Below, piece by piece: positions 22,733-60,120 of a DNA stretch of 64,000 nucleotides. Each line of letters starts with the position of its first letter. The stretch's first letter is position 1. The DNA comes from Manis javanica (Eukaryota > Chordata > Mammalia > Pholidota > Manidae): assembly GCF_040802235.1 (NCBI RefSeq), contig NC_133157.1:36484501-36548500 (forward strand), in the 5' to 3' direction. Under the pieces are notes generated by a model. It saw nothing but the letters and a program-made list of their open reading frames with translations. It was not told the DNA's origin and made no database searches. Made by a program: the position numbers and the translations under genes.

Positions 22733-22800
22733 TTAAAAGTACCATAGTAATTAATAAATTCTTATTATAAAATAAATATTAATTACTATGGTGGTTTTAA
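22733..22800. repeat. 68-nt hairpin / inverted repeat
   Basis: Arms 22733-22756 and 22777-22800 pair over 24 bp with 2 mismatches around an AT-rich loop of about 20 nt. The core arm is ACCATAGTAATTAAT and its complement. TA lies immediately outside the left arm, and the outer arm ends are TTAAAA/TTTTAA, which would suit a mariner-like miniature element. The source family is not recognised. Confidence 0.75.
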
Positions 22801-23567
22801 CATATGTCCTCAAAGTGATTTTTATATATACCTGTTCATAATTTATTTTTGCCTGTTTTTATTTCACAATTTTTAATTTTTATGCTTTATTCAATTTCTT
22901 ATTCTTCCTTTATTCCTTTGAGAATCCAAAGCATACTTATGTTAAAGTCTTCCAAAGATTTTTCTTTTACTTTCCTTTAATCCAGAATGAATTACTCTCC
23001 TAACTATGGATTTTTGGTGAGGAGGGGGTCCTGTCTTTTTTACAATTAATTTTCTTAATGCATTAAGGATATTTACTTCCAAAGTCATCTTAAAGTGGAA
23101 AATGTTGCTGTTACCTCCCCTTATAGGAAGAAAACTATCTGTACTTAGAAATTCTAAAAAAGTGGAAAATTTGTTTTATTTTTCTTCTCTGCTCTCACTT
23201 CTCCTTACCTCTCTTCCAGTGCCTGGTTTGGATCTAGGCCTTACCCTGGCTGCTGGGGACCCCTGCTCTGAGAAGAAAGTGGACATTGTAGATACAATCA
23301 CAGCCCTTCATGGTTTCACACAGGTCCTGATTGTGAGGCTGTGTCTGTGTCCACCTGATTCTTGATTACGTAAAGTTACCAAACCTCAAATCACAGGCAG
23401 TAGAGGGCAGCAATTTGTTTCAGCCTCCTTTCCACATCTTAGCCCTTGATATTAAGCACCGAGACTGACCCTAGTCCACTACTTTGATGCACTTTTAATC
23501 ATGGCTTCATCTTTTGGGTGACCAGGTCCCATCAAGTAGCCCACCCACCAAGAGTCAACTCATTAAA

Positions 23568-23731
23568 ACAAAAGACACTGCTATCACCCAGGAATTCCAA
23601 GGGATTCAGGAACTCTGTGTCAGGAACCATGGTCAAAAGCCAAATATTAACAAAAGATGCTCCTATCACTTCAGAAATTAGAAGGGTTTTAGGAGCTCTA
23701 TGTCAGGAACCAGGTCAGAGACCAATATATA
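23568..23731. repeat. Diverged tandem duplication, unit about 82 bp
   Basis: 23568-23648 and 23651-23731 share aaaaga..ctatcac, a 'cagga(a)' block and tgtcaggaacca in the same order. They probably belong to an old interspersed repeat that continues into 23,800. Confidence 0.65.
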
Positions 23732-23849
23732 TTTTCTATTATGTCATAAAATTATTTTTCCAATATATATGTATTTCAAATTTAAGTACATCTTAAACTT
23801 ACACAATGTTATATCTCAATAAAGCTGGAAAAAATTTTTAAGTCTACAA

Positions 23850-24150
23850 TCAGTTGACTTTAAAGAGATTATCCTTCATAATGTGGGCAGGCTTCATCCA
23901 GTTGCTTGAAAGGCCTTAAGGACAGAAACCCTGTCTCAAGACTGTATCATCAACTTTGGCCTGAGAGTTTTCAACCTTCCCTACAGATTTTGGACTTACC
24001 AGCCTCCACAGTCATGTAAGCCAATTCTTTGGCCTAAAATCTCTTTATAAATATGTATATATAGATTCTTTATATGTGAGCCAATTCTTTGAAATAAATG
24101 TCTCTCTCTCTCTTCTCCTTTATCTCTAGAGAACCCTGCCTGACACACAG
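23850..24150 (+). mobile_element. MLT2/ERVL-like LTR fragment
   Basis: 'cataatgtgggcaggcttcatcca', 'agattttggacttaccagcctcc', 'gaaataaatgtctctctctc' and 'agagaaccctgcctgacac' follow the order of a widespread mammalian ERVL-type LTR. An extra copy of gagccaattctttg suggests a local duplication. Confidence 0.5.
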
Positions 24151-24754
24151 GCTAAAATCCAGTAATAATGAAAAATCCAATAATAATGAAATGAATTTCA
24201 ACAAAAATGAAATTAATAATTATTATGGTACATTCTTCTGTTGAATTATTTTTCATTGTTAAAGTCATGTTTTCAAGATATATAATAATATGGAGATGTT
24301 CTCATTATACTAAGTTTAAATACTAGAGGAAATTTGCCTGTAACTTTTATTTTAAAAAATTAACTTACCCATACATAGATGGAAGGCATACACACACAAA
24401 TGGAAGGAAAAATCACAAAATATTTATTGCATTTATTTCTTGGTAATGTCTTTAAAATTACTTTCTGGACATTTGTTGTCTATGTCACCAGAACAAAAAT
24501 GTTATTGTGTGATTGTCTAATGATGTGAAAAGTTTTTTCCACTTTGTTAGACATTTTATTTTTCTATCATTAGTTGATAACTATGTTTTTTTTTATGTCA
24601 AGATTGCCTTGCCTTTGAGTCAATAGCTACCTACAGCTGGTAGAAGATTCTTCAACAAAATTTGTAGATCATATGCTTTTTAAATTCTTATTTATATTTA
24701 CCCCACAGTTAAGCATTTGGGAAAAGTATAAAGTAAGTAGAATGACACCAGATA

Positions 24755-25090
24755 TATATATATATTTTCTATTAAAGTATCATTGATATTCAATCTTATG
24801 TTGGTTTCAAGTATACAACACAGTGGTTGAACAGTTACCCATATTATTAAATACTCACCCCCTCTAGTGCGGTCACTATTTACCAATGCAGTAAAATGTC
24901 ACAGAATCATTAACTGTATTCTTTGTACTGTAATATTGTCCCTGTCCCCAACTTACATTGTGATTGTGAATTATTGTGACCCTTATCCCCTTCCCCTTTC
25001 CCCACTCACCCCAACCCCTCTCCCTTGATAACAACTAGTCCCTTCTTGGTGTCTGTGAGTCTACTGCTATTTTGTTCCTTCTGTTTTGCT
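24755..25090 (-). mobile_element. Older L1 3' UTR, antisense
   Basis: taaagtatcattgatattca to ttgttccttctgttttgct is the same L1 3' UTR family, but more diverged than its neighbour at 25,130. Together they look like two insertions side by side or one nested in the other's tail. Confidence 0.75.
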
Positions 25091-25129
25091 TTTTTTAAAA
25101 ATTTTATTATTATTATCATTTTATAACTT

Positions 25130-25672
25130 AAGTTTTTAATTAAGGTATCATTAATATACAATCTTATGAAGGTTTCACATGAGAAACATTATGGTTTCAA
25201 CAATCACCCATATTATCAAGTCCCCCCCATACACCATTGCAATCACTGTCCATTACCGTAGTAAGATGCTATAGAGTCATTACTTGTCTTCTTTGTTCTG
25301 TACTGCCTTCCCCGTGACTTACCTATATTGTGTGTGCTAATTATAATGCCCCTTGATCCCCTTCTCTCTCTCTCCCCAGCTACCCTCCCCACCCCTCCCC
25401 TTTGGTAACTGCTAGGCCCTTCTTGGAGTCTGAGAGTCTGCTGCTGTTTCGTTCCTTCAGTTTTGCTTCTTTGTTATACTCCACAAATGAGGGAAATCAT
25501 TTGGTACTTCTCTTTCTCTGCCTGTCTTATTTCACTGAGCATAAGGCCTCTAATCCATCCATGTTGTTGCAAATGGGAGGATTCTTTTTCTTTTTACAGC
25601 AGAATAGTATTCCACTGCATATATGTACATCTTCTTTATCCATTCATGTATTGATGGACACTTAGGTTGCTT
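25130..25672 (-). mobile_element. Young-family L1 3' end, antisense
   Basis: ttaattaaggtatcattaat through the 3' UTR into the ORF2 C-terminal region (reverse complement of the ELEG, YYSA and DEWIKK codons) and ending near cacttaggttgcttccac. 5' truncated. Frames at 25402-25665 are antisense shadows. Confidence 0.85.
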
Positions 25673-27510
25673 CCACAAATAAATTACTTGAGCTTGTAAG
25701 TAGAAAAGTTTCATCTCTTCTTTTCCTTCCTCATCTTATTAAGGTTACAAATGAAAGTAAGATTGTTTAAGAGGCAGGAGGAAGGAAAAACAAGGTACCT
25801 GGATAATTTACAAACTTTATAATCAATTCCTGAATTATTAGAAACTGTACTTAACACAAATTCTATCAGTATACATGAAATTATGAATAAAGTATGGGAA
25901 CAGAATTTCTGCTCCCAAAGTAGGTGACAGTCTGGATAAAATATTTCAGGTTCTGAAAAAGGAGAAAATATAAGAGTACTCGGAAAATGCTAAAATAAAC
26001 ACCAATTGCAGCTTCAACTGGACCCAGATATCTAATGTGTCAGAGTTGAAAATAAGCTAGACCAGAGGTCCTGGGTTCCAGTTCTTACTCATCTTATGTC
26101 TGGCTATATGACTTGACTCTTTTGGCTTCAGTTTTCTGCAAAAGTATGAGTTTAGTGAGATGAACTGTTTCTATAATATCTTTCACCTTTAATGTCTATC
26201 CCTCAGGATCTGAAAAATATGTCCACAGAGTGAAATAATTACCATTCACCTGCCTTAGAGACCTCTAACATATTTACATCATCAGAAAGCAGTTACTGAG
26301 TACTTAGCATTTGTGTCTTTGCCTTCCAGGTCTCATCATGCTGTGTTTTTGTTATGGTTTCTATGAATTAAAATGCCAAATCCTTTTTCCCAACAGAAAT
26401 GCTTTCCTCCTGATTCCGTTCCTCGCAAGGATAGTTAATTAGCTCCAACACATTAAGGGTAGAGTCATGCAGGGAATTAAGGCAATATCTGCTTTGTTTG
26501 TTCCAAGGAAATAAACAAGAGGAATTACTATGCAAATAAACAAGAGAAATTACTGTTACTAAGCATGTATAATACAATTCAATTTGTCCAAAGCATTTTA
26601 TAATATTTCTTGTTTTTTCTTCAAAGAGAAAGTAAAATGTAGAGGTCCTGGGTCCGCTGCCCACTGATGGGCCTCCTGCTGAATATTGTACTTATAGAAT
26701 GGTTACAAGGACTGATTTGGAAGGGTGGTAAGTGAAGAAAATTGGAACTGTTGAGGTTTATTTAAAGCTATAAAATAGTATAGTTTGAAATTATCTTTAA
26801 AAAGAACTATATATGGATATATAGATACAGACAGAGTTACATACAAAAAAGAACTGGAAGATCACACATCAAGAGTAAACAGTGGTTATCTGGAGGGTGG
26901 AATTGTGGGTGATTTTTATTTTTTGTATCTTTCTTTTCTTGCTTTTCAAGTTTCTATTGTGAGCACATAGTATTTTTTAATTAGGAAAAAAAATTATCTA
27001 AGTAAGTAAATAGATTTACCCAAGATTCTGGAAGCAAGTTATTGTAGCATTATTCTCATTATAGTCTCTTCCTTCTACCAGTTGTCAACTCTGCGAACAT
27101 ACCTAGAGAACTTTGTAAAATATACATTTGACTTACTCTTTGTTCAATCCCTTCATATTTAGGGAGTGCATAAAATATCCTAGGTGCCATCAGAGGTAAT
27201 AGGGACTTGGAATAAATTTGTCCTGCCTTCAAGGTAACTCTCAAGCTAGTGGGAGAAACAGACATGAAAACAGATCATTACAATATAATGTGACAAATTA
27301 TCCATGAAAGATCCTTTAGGGACACAGAGGGAAAGCATATGAGCAAGGTTGAAGATGGGTGACAGTAGGAGGGGACCAGTCACAGAAAAGGTGAAACTTG
27401 AGTCCAAGAAATTATTTACTAAGAATGAATGATTCTTATTAGATGCTGGAATGAGTGGACAAACAAGGGACATTTCTTAACCTTGGAAGTTTAAAAATGC
27501 ACTCATTCGT
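25673..27510. other. Intergenic stretch, mostly unassigned
   Basis: A weak MIR trace lies near 26,060-26,200 and an old L1-type 3' end near 26,780-26,990 (gtggttatctggagggtgg, attgtgggtgatttttat). No gene recognised. Confidence 0.45.
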
Positions 27511-27514
27511 TAAC

Positions 27515-28400
27515 TTATCCATTTATTCAACAAATATTTGTTGAATGCTGGCATGTGCTAGGCACTAGAGATAAAATGGTAATAATAGTAACCATAGTCC
27601 CTGCTCTCAAGAAGCTTATCCTCTTGGGGAGAGACACATTAACCAAATAGTCATGTTAAAAATGTAAAATTCTAATTGTGGTTACTACTACAAAGGAGAA
27701 ACATGTGATTCTAATAAACTAGAATTTACTCTATGAATTCTGTTCTGTGAATAATGGGTAGGGGTGGGTGAATTACAACTAGTCAAGGGGGCCAGGGAAC
27801 ACTCCTGAGGAAATACTGTTTTAACTGTGATCTGAAGGATAAGTAGGTATGACAGCAAAGAGGGGCAGAAAGAGTAAACTAAATAGAGTTAAGGCTACTG
27901 CCAGGGTCTTGTGGCAGGAGGGGGCATTTCGATTAGAAGGACTGAAAGAGGGCCAGTATGGCTGGAGCTGAGAAAGAAGTAAGGTATGAGATGTAGCTAG
28001 AGTCATGTCAGGAGTCAGATCATGCAGGGTCTGAAAACCCAGATTAAGAATTTTATATTCATCAAAAGAAGAAGACTTTGAAGAAAGTTAACCTGGAGGT
28101 GAGAATTGGGATGATTTGATGAAATTTGCATTCAAAAAGACAGCTATCTCCAGAATGTTGAACAGAATAACAAAAGAGGTCAGCGTGGATAAAGGTGGTC
28201 CATCTAAGAGACCTCCAAAATGGTACAATCAATAGGTGACAGATTTGTACTAGGGTAGTGGGGAGATGTGAATTGACTCAGATATTTAGAAGGTAACATA
28301 AATAGAACTCTGGAATAGATGTCTGTGTGAGGAGCGGGGAAGGGAATTGGGAGAGACAAAGATGATTCCCATATTTTATTATGTCTGGAGAGTATATTTG
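27515..28400. repeat. Ancient mammalian interspersed repeat (L2-like tail)
   Basis: It starts with ttcaacaaatatttgttgaatgc and ggcatgtgctaggcacta, the reverse of an L2-type tail. It continues through 'ggaacactcctgaggaaatac', 'gggccagtatggctggagc' and 'gatcatgcagggtctg'. Stretches at 45,420-46,080 and 48,955-49,400 share this order. Confidence 0.5.
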
Positions 28401-28544
28401 TTTTGTTTTGTTTGTAGAGCTAAGGGCAAAGTGATGAATTCAGTGTCCTCTCAGATTCATTTCAGCTTAGAGCTGTGGTTTTTAAATTTTCCTCCTTTCT
28501 ATCCTAATTAAAGAGCAAGGATCCAGATGACAAAATTTTGAATG

Positions 28545-29650
28545 TTTATTTTTTTGTTTTGAGGTATATTAACATAAACAGCATAAATCCTAAATGTACA
28601 GCTTGATGAAATTTTTCATATGTGTACACAGGTATAATCACCACCAAGATCAAGATAAAAAAATCCCAGCACACCAGAGGCCTCCCTGGGTTCGCCTTCC
28701 AGTTACTAATCACCAAGAGTTAATGACTTATTCTGACTTCTATTACTGTGATATTATGATATGAGAAATATATATATACATATATATATGTATTTGATAT
28801 TTGTCCTTTGTTCCTGGTAAAAGAGCTCCTAAAACTCTTGTAAATTCCTGAGAGATAATGGTGAGAGGAGCATCTTCTATTATTCATAAGTCCCTTTATG
28901 TTAATGAGGTGACTCAAGATGGGCCCCTAGATGGCTTCAGGATGGAGACTGTTTCCCAGAGAAAGAAACCATGTGATTAGAGGGTTGGAACTTTCAGCCC
29001 TGCCCCACCCCAAACTTCTGGGAAGAGGGGAGGGATTGGGGATTGAGTTCATTATCAGTGGTTAATGATTTAATCGACCTTGCCAATATAATGGAACCTC
29101 CATATAAACCCTAAACTCTGGGGTTTGGTGAGCTTTCAAATTGGTGAGCATATCCACCCGCCATAAAGGTAGTGTGCTCTATACACCACATATAGAAGTT
29201 CTTGTGCTCAGGACCCTTCCAGACTTCACCCTTTTTACCTCTTCATTTGTATCTTTATACTATCCTTTATGGTAAGCTGGTAATAGTATTTATTTTCCCT
29301 GAGTTCTGTGAGCCATTATAGCAAATTACCAAACCTAATAAGGAGGTCATGGGAATCTCCAGTTTATCTTTTCCACTATCCATTGACGTTTGAACTATTT
29401 CCTGTTTAGGGCTATTAAATAAAGCTGCTATGAATATTTTTGTGCCTTTTGGTGGACATAAACACTCATTTATTTTGTGTTTATAAACAGAACGCTGGAG
29501 CATAAGGTACACATATTTGGCTTTAGTAGGTACTGCCATAGATTTTTCCAAATTATTTGTACCAATTCATACCCACTAGCAATGTATGAGAGTTCCAGTC
29601 ATTCTACCTCCTCACTGATACCTGGTATTAGCAGTCTTTTAAAAGCAACT
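28545..29650 (-). mobile_element. Old L1M element split by an LTR
   Basis: 28,545-28,745 (gaggtatattaacataaac, aatcaccaccaagatcaag) and about 29,380-29,650 (gggctattaaataaagctgc, agcaatgtatgagagttcc) are adjacent parts of one antisense old L1. The LTR at about 28,790-29,375 separates them. Confidence 0.6.
28790..29375 (+). mobile_element. Ancient LTR, ERVL-like family A, copy 1
   Basis: 'gagggttggaactttcagccctgcccc', 'gatttaatcgaccttgcc', 'cctccatataaaccc', 'tatcctttatggtaagctgg', then 'gagttctgtgagcc' and 'tagcaaatta'. The same series occurs in reverse complement at about 63,455-64,000. Confidence 0.6.
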
Positions 29651-30879
29651 GTGAGCTCTTAAACTTCCAAATGAATCTTCATTCTATTTTATTTCCACAG
29701 AAATGGTGAGCTCTGCTGGGAGGTGCATTCAGAGATGATGCCTGGGATATAAATGAAGTGCACCAACCTTGAGGATGAGCCTGCAGCCTCTGACATGGGC
29801 AGAGGAGACCAGGACCAAGCCCAGCCCAGCATGTGCCTAGAGATTCTCAAAGGAATTCCAGGCTCTTGTCCATAGGCTGCTGGATCATCCAGGGCATTGT
29901 GAGACAAGATAGAACTGGAATAGGCTCAGAAAAGGTACCTAGCCCATTTCTGACCCATTCGTTGTGTGCATGTCTCTGAAGGAATAGGCCTGACCACGTA
30001 AAATGAAGCTGCCTTTCCCAAAGTGGCATTAGGGATTGGTGGCAGTGCCCACTTGGGATGGCAGAAGACTCTCTCAATCTGGTCTTTAGTTCAACTCGGA
30101 AAACAAATCCGAGCCTCTTGTAGGCAGAACTTCAGATGGGCCAACAGAGCTCCCTGGAGGTGAGACCTTAAGCCTGAAGGGACCAGCAGGTAACCGGGCA
30201 CTACAGCCTGAGGCTGCTCAGAGCCAAGCAAAAGCATTCTACTTCCACTAAGGGTTTCTTGCCTGAGGAAAACGGAGGCTGGCACTCAAAATTCTTACGG
30301 GATCTTCTGAAAATGGAGTCAACGGTGATCCTGAAAAAGTCCCGTTGTCTGGTGATCAATGCTAGCCCTGACAAGTCAATGGCTACTCTCTGTGATTCAG
30401 AATTTCACCCACTTTATACTGACGGAGACGCAACCTGGGCCCTAAGGGAGAGGTAGGCAGTGGCAGTTCCCTGTTCGTTCTCAATTTAGGACTGTATGGG
30501 AGAATAAGAAACAGGTAAATTACAGCATGAAGCCTATTTCACAAAGCACAAAAGAGAATGTGGCCGGCAGGTCATAGGACTCTATGAAGGGAGGCGAGGT
30601 CGAAGCTAAGGAGAAGGCGACTGAGGGGCTGTTGCGGTCGGGGCAGGAGTGAGGGTCAGGCGGGGAGGAGGCCAGCGTGGGGAGGTAGGAGACTGACTGG
30701 AGAATGGAGACTGAGGGCTCCCCAGGGGTGGGGTCCGGGAAGCGGCTAGGGCAGGTTCCCAGCAGTGGGGAAGTATGGCCACGCTGGCATGGATTTCCTA
30801 GCTGAACTCCACCTTGCGGGGGGTTGAAGGAGGTTCTGCCTCCTCTTACAGCGTTCAGCCCTTGGCGCCAGAGCTTGGT
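29651..30879. other. Upstream flank of DCAF12, no gene recognised
   Basis: Mostly single-copy in appearance. The open frame at 30259-30456 has no recognisable domain. GC content climbs toward 30,600. There is no divergent first exon that I can support. Confidence 0.45.
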
Positions 30880-31524
30880 GTGACAGGTTCGGAGAAAGTG
30901 TGGAGCTCGAAGCGAGCTAACAGCGGCGGATGCCGGCTTAAGGCGTCGGCTAGAAGGAATTCCTTGTCGAAGCGGAGTTAATCGTCCTCACTTCCGGGTA
31001 CCTGGGGATGGACGGGGGGGTGGGGGGGAGCTCCGAGGTCGGCTGCCAGAACCGCGATTCCTTAGTCCCTAGGTCGCCCACCTCCAGTCACAACCAGACG
31101 GCGGTTGAAAAAGGGCGGGCAGTCGCTGAGCAGCAGTTGCGAACTCTCCCCAGAACCCTAAACCCGGCTCCTCCAATCCCGGCGGCGTCTCCGTGGCGAC
31201 GCGCTGCAAAGTGCGGCTGCGCAAGGGTGACGGAGCGCGGGCTAAGGGGAGGGGGTGTTTTGGTTCCAGTCGCTTGCCGTCCTTTCCAGACTTGGTCGGC
31301 AGAAAGCTTCTGGTTCTTACCTCCTCTTCCCCTTTCCCTTTCCCTTTCCCGACCCCGATCCTCCCACCCTTCTTCCCTCTGCCCGCCTCCCCGGGTCCGG
31401 GCCATTTTCCGGAACTGGCGCACTAAGGTGCGCGGCCCCGGGGCCCAGTATATGACCCGCCGACCTACTACCCCTCGCTTCCCCTGCCCCATGTGGCTAC
31501 GGGGCCGCGCCGGCGCTGCCCACT
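30880..31524 (+). promoter_or_regulatory. DCAF12: CpG-rich promoter and 5' leader of DCAF12
   Basis: CpG dinucleotides and GC content rise sharply from about 30,880 and fall away after about 31,720, in contrast to the AT-rich flanks. I see no TATA box near the start codon, which fits a dispersed housekeeping-type promoter. Candidate elements are an ETS-like CTTCCGG near 30,990, a near-palindromic GTCTCC/GGCGAC at 31187-31200 that resembles an RFX X-box, and a CCCTTT tandem at about 31,328-31,350. The transcription start cannot be fixed from sequence alone. Confidence 0.8.

Positions 31525-31544
<20 letters not shown>
31452..31544 (+). CDS. Upstream ORF overlapping the DCAF12 start codon
   Basis: ATG at 31452, with an in-frame second ATG at 31491, reads through the DCAF12 ATG in another frame and stops at TAG 31542-31544, 17 nt after the main ATG. 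From 31491 the peptide is MWLRGRAGAAHYGPESS. The 31491 ATG has C at -3 and T at +4, a weak context, so scanning ribosomes could leak past it to the strong DCAF12 start. Whether it is in the mRNA depends on the unknown transcription start. It is a possible translational control element, not a supported protein. Confidence 0.4.
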
Positions 31545-58154
<26,610 letters not shown>

Positions 58155-58583
58155 TGACAACTCTCTCCCAAAATGCAGAGATTTACACTAACTTCCATCC
58201 TCATTTTCCTTGTTTCTTATTTTGATTTTTTTTTTCCAATTGTATGAGGCCCTTATATTTTAGTGGGAACATCAGAGTTTGTGTATGGTTTAGGCACTTG
58301 ACAGGAAGAAGCTCTGTATAGAAATCTGGAGGGTTTTGGTTTTTTATTCTTTTTTTCCTTTTAGTAATTAGAATTTTACTTTCCTGTCTTTTTTCTTTCT
58401 GGCTTCTCAATCAAACATTGGTAATTCGTATTTGTATTTTTTTTTTCTTTAGGTGACACACACTCTCCCCTCTCTGGCTTCTTTAGGCTGACATAGTCAT
58501 TCTCATCCTTACTTCATTCTTGAGAGGTGGGGCTCCTTTATAATTACATGGTTGCTGTCAGACTTTCTGTGAAAGTTTGGGGG

Positions 58584-58584
<1 letters not shown>

Positions 58585-58620
<36 letters not shown>

Positions 58621-58642
58621 TGAGAGAGAGAGAGAGAGAGAG
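58585..58642. repeat. (TG)n(AG)n microsatellite in the DCAF12 3' UTR
   Basis: About 17 TG units then about 12 AG units, 430 bp after the stop codon. Confidence 0.95.
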
Positions 58643-60097
58643 ACAGTGTGTGTGGCTGCAAGTACTGTGTGTCACTGAAATTACCTGGAGTAAGGAGTAC
58701 TTATAATTAAAATATTTATAAAATACAACTTTATTCACAGAGTCCAACTTTGGGACTAGTCTTTACCTTGTTTTTTAAAGTGTAACAACACTGATTATAG
58801 GAAGTAAAACAGAAAGGAAAACAATCACCACCAGAAAATTCTTTGAGTTAGATAGCAGGTTTCCTGGGGACTCTCATACCAGGATGCCAGAGTCACCTGT
58901 CCTCTACCTGTCTTCTCATCTGTATGTGCCCCAGGGGAGAACACTTCTGTAAAGTGTCACTTCTACTTCCCATCTGCTTAGCCAGTGGCCTAAGACATCA
59001 GGGTCTCCATCCAGATGCAGCTCCAGGGGCTGCAGAAGGTATGGTAGGACTTGGTAAAGAGAATCCTCATTTCCTCCCCTCAAACAAGACCTGATTTGAT
59101 ATCTGATGAGCCTGCAGCTGGGGGCCTCAAGTCTGCTAAGAATTACATACTCAGTCCCTTAGCTTTGGGAAGACACTTTTTTGCCTTTTTTCTAATCTCC
59201 CCAATTGGTTTTGCTTTTGTTTTTGTTGGTTTCAGTCCAGGAGGGTGGGAGTGACCAGGGAGTTCATCTTTGTGTAGTGAGTATTTCATGTGTGGAATGT
59301 TCATTTTCTTCATACAGTGGGGCTGAGGTTGAAACCTCCTCTCCCACTCTGTTGGCTCAGCCCTGGGATGGTATTGGGTCACCTACAGCCAGCAACGTTG
59401 TGCATGTAAAAGCATTGATGTGATTAGCAATTTGTTCCTCCTTAAACTGTCTGTTTAGTCCAAGGTTTTGAAACTTGCAGGCAACTGACCATGATGTCCA
59501 GTTATTCCTTGCTTTCTTTACACATACGCATCCTGTTGCAGATAGCAGCTGTTCCCACCTGCAGATTCCTCCTTCATTCTAAGCACATACTCTACTTCTG
59601 TCAACAGCCCAGCCTGGGGAAAGGAAAAGTATATTCATTCCTGCACTCCAGTTTCTCAGTTGCTCTCCCAGTTATACCCCCTGCTCTGGTGTAAGTGGGG
59701 AGACTGAAAAAGAGTATCTTTTTGGTGATGGGGGCTAGTGGAAAGGGGGCAATAACAAGTCCATCCTAACTTGGTGGTACAAGGCATACACCACAGGTTC
59801 TAAAATTCTTATCTAACCTAGAGAAATGGGTGCTATAAACAGGGAGTTAGGCAAAATGCTGGATGCTATGGATCTTTTAATTGTCTTAATTTTTTTCTAT
59901 TATTAAACTACAGGCTGTAGATTTCTTAGTTCTCACAGAACTTCTATCATTTTAAACCGACTTGTGTATTAAAAAAAAGACCTTAAGTAGGATGTTTTGT
60001 ACTGTTGCCAGACCCTCTTCTGGGATAGGTTATGCATTTGATTGTTTGAGATTTTTGTTTTCAAAAATGTAGCACTTGACTTTTTGCCAAGTAAAAA

Positions 60098-60103
60098 AAT
60101 AAA
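60098..60103 (+). terminator. DCAF12: Candidate DCAF12 polyadenylation signal AATAAA
   Basis: Canonical hexamer about 1.94 kb after the stop codon, followed within 20-40 nt by a GT-rich element (gagtgagtgtgt). Confidence 0.6.
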
Positions 60104-60120
60104 TATTATTCCAGTGCAGA

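Larger units (their letters stand above)
58155..60120 (+). other. DCAF12: DCAF12 3' untranslated region (3' end inferred)
   Basis: AT-rich non-coding sequence follows the stop codon. The only good AATAAA I found in the next 2 kb is at 60098-60103. A GT-rich stretch follows at about 60,121-60,140, as expected downstream of a cleavage site. A TG/AG microsatellite at 58585-58642 lies within it. The exact cleavage site is inferred. Confidence 0.65.

Noticed and set aside
30259-30456. 65-codon frame upstream of DCAF12
   Set aside because: Looks protein-like in places, but it has no match I recognise and no splice or promoter signals.
31088-31492. 134-codon minus-strand open frame opposite the DCAF12 leader
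   Set aside because: Arg/Gly/Glu-rich composition is what antisense CpG-island DNA gives. No splice or start context was seen.
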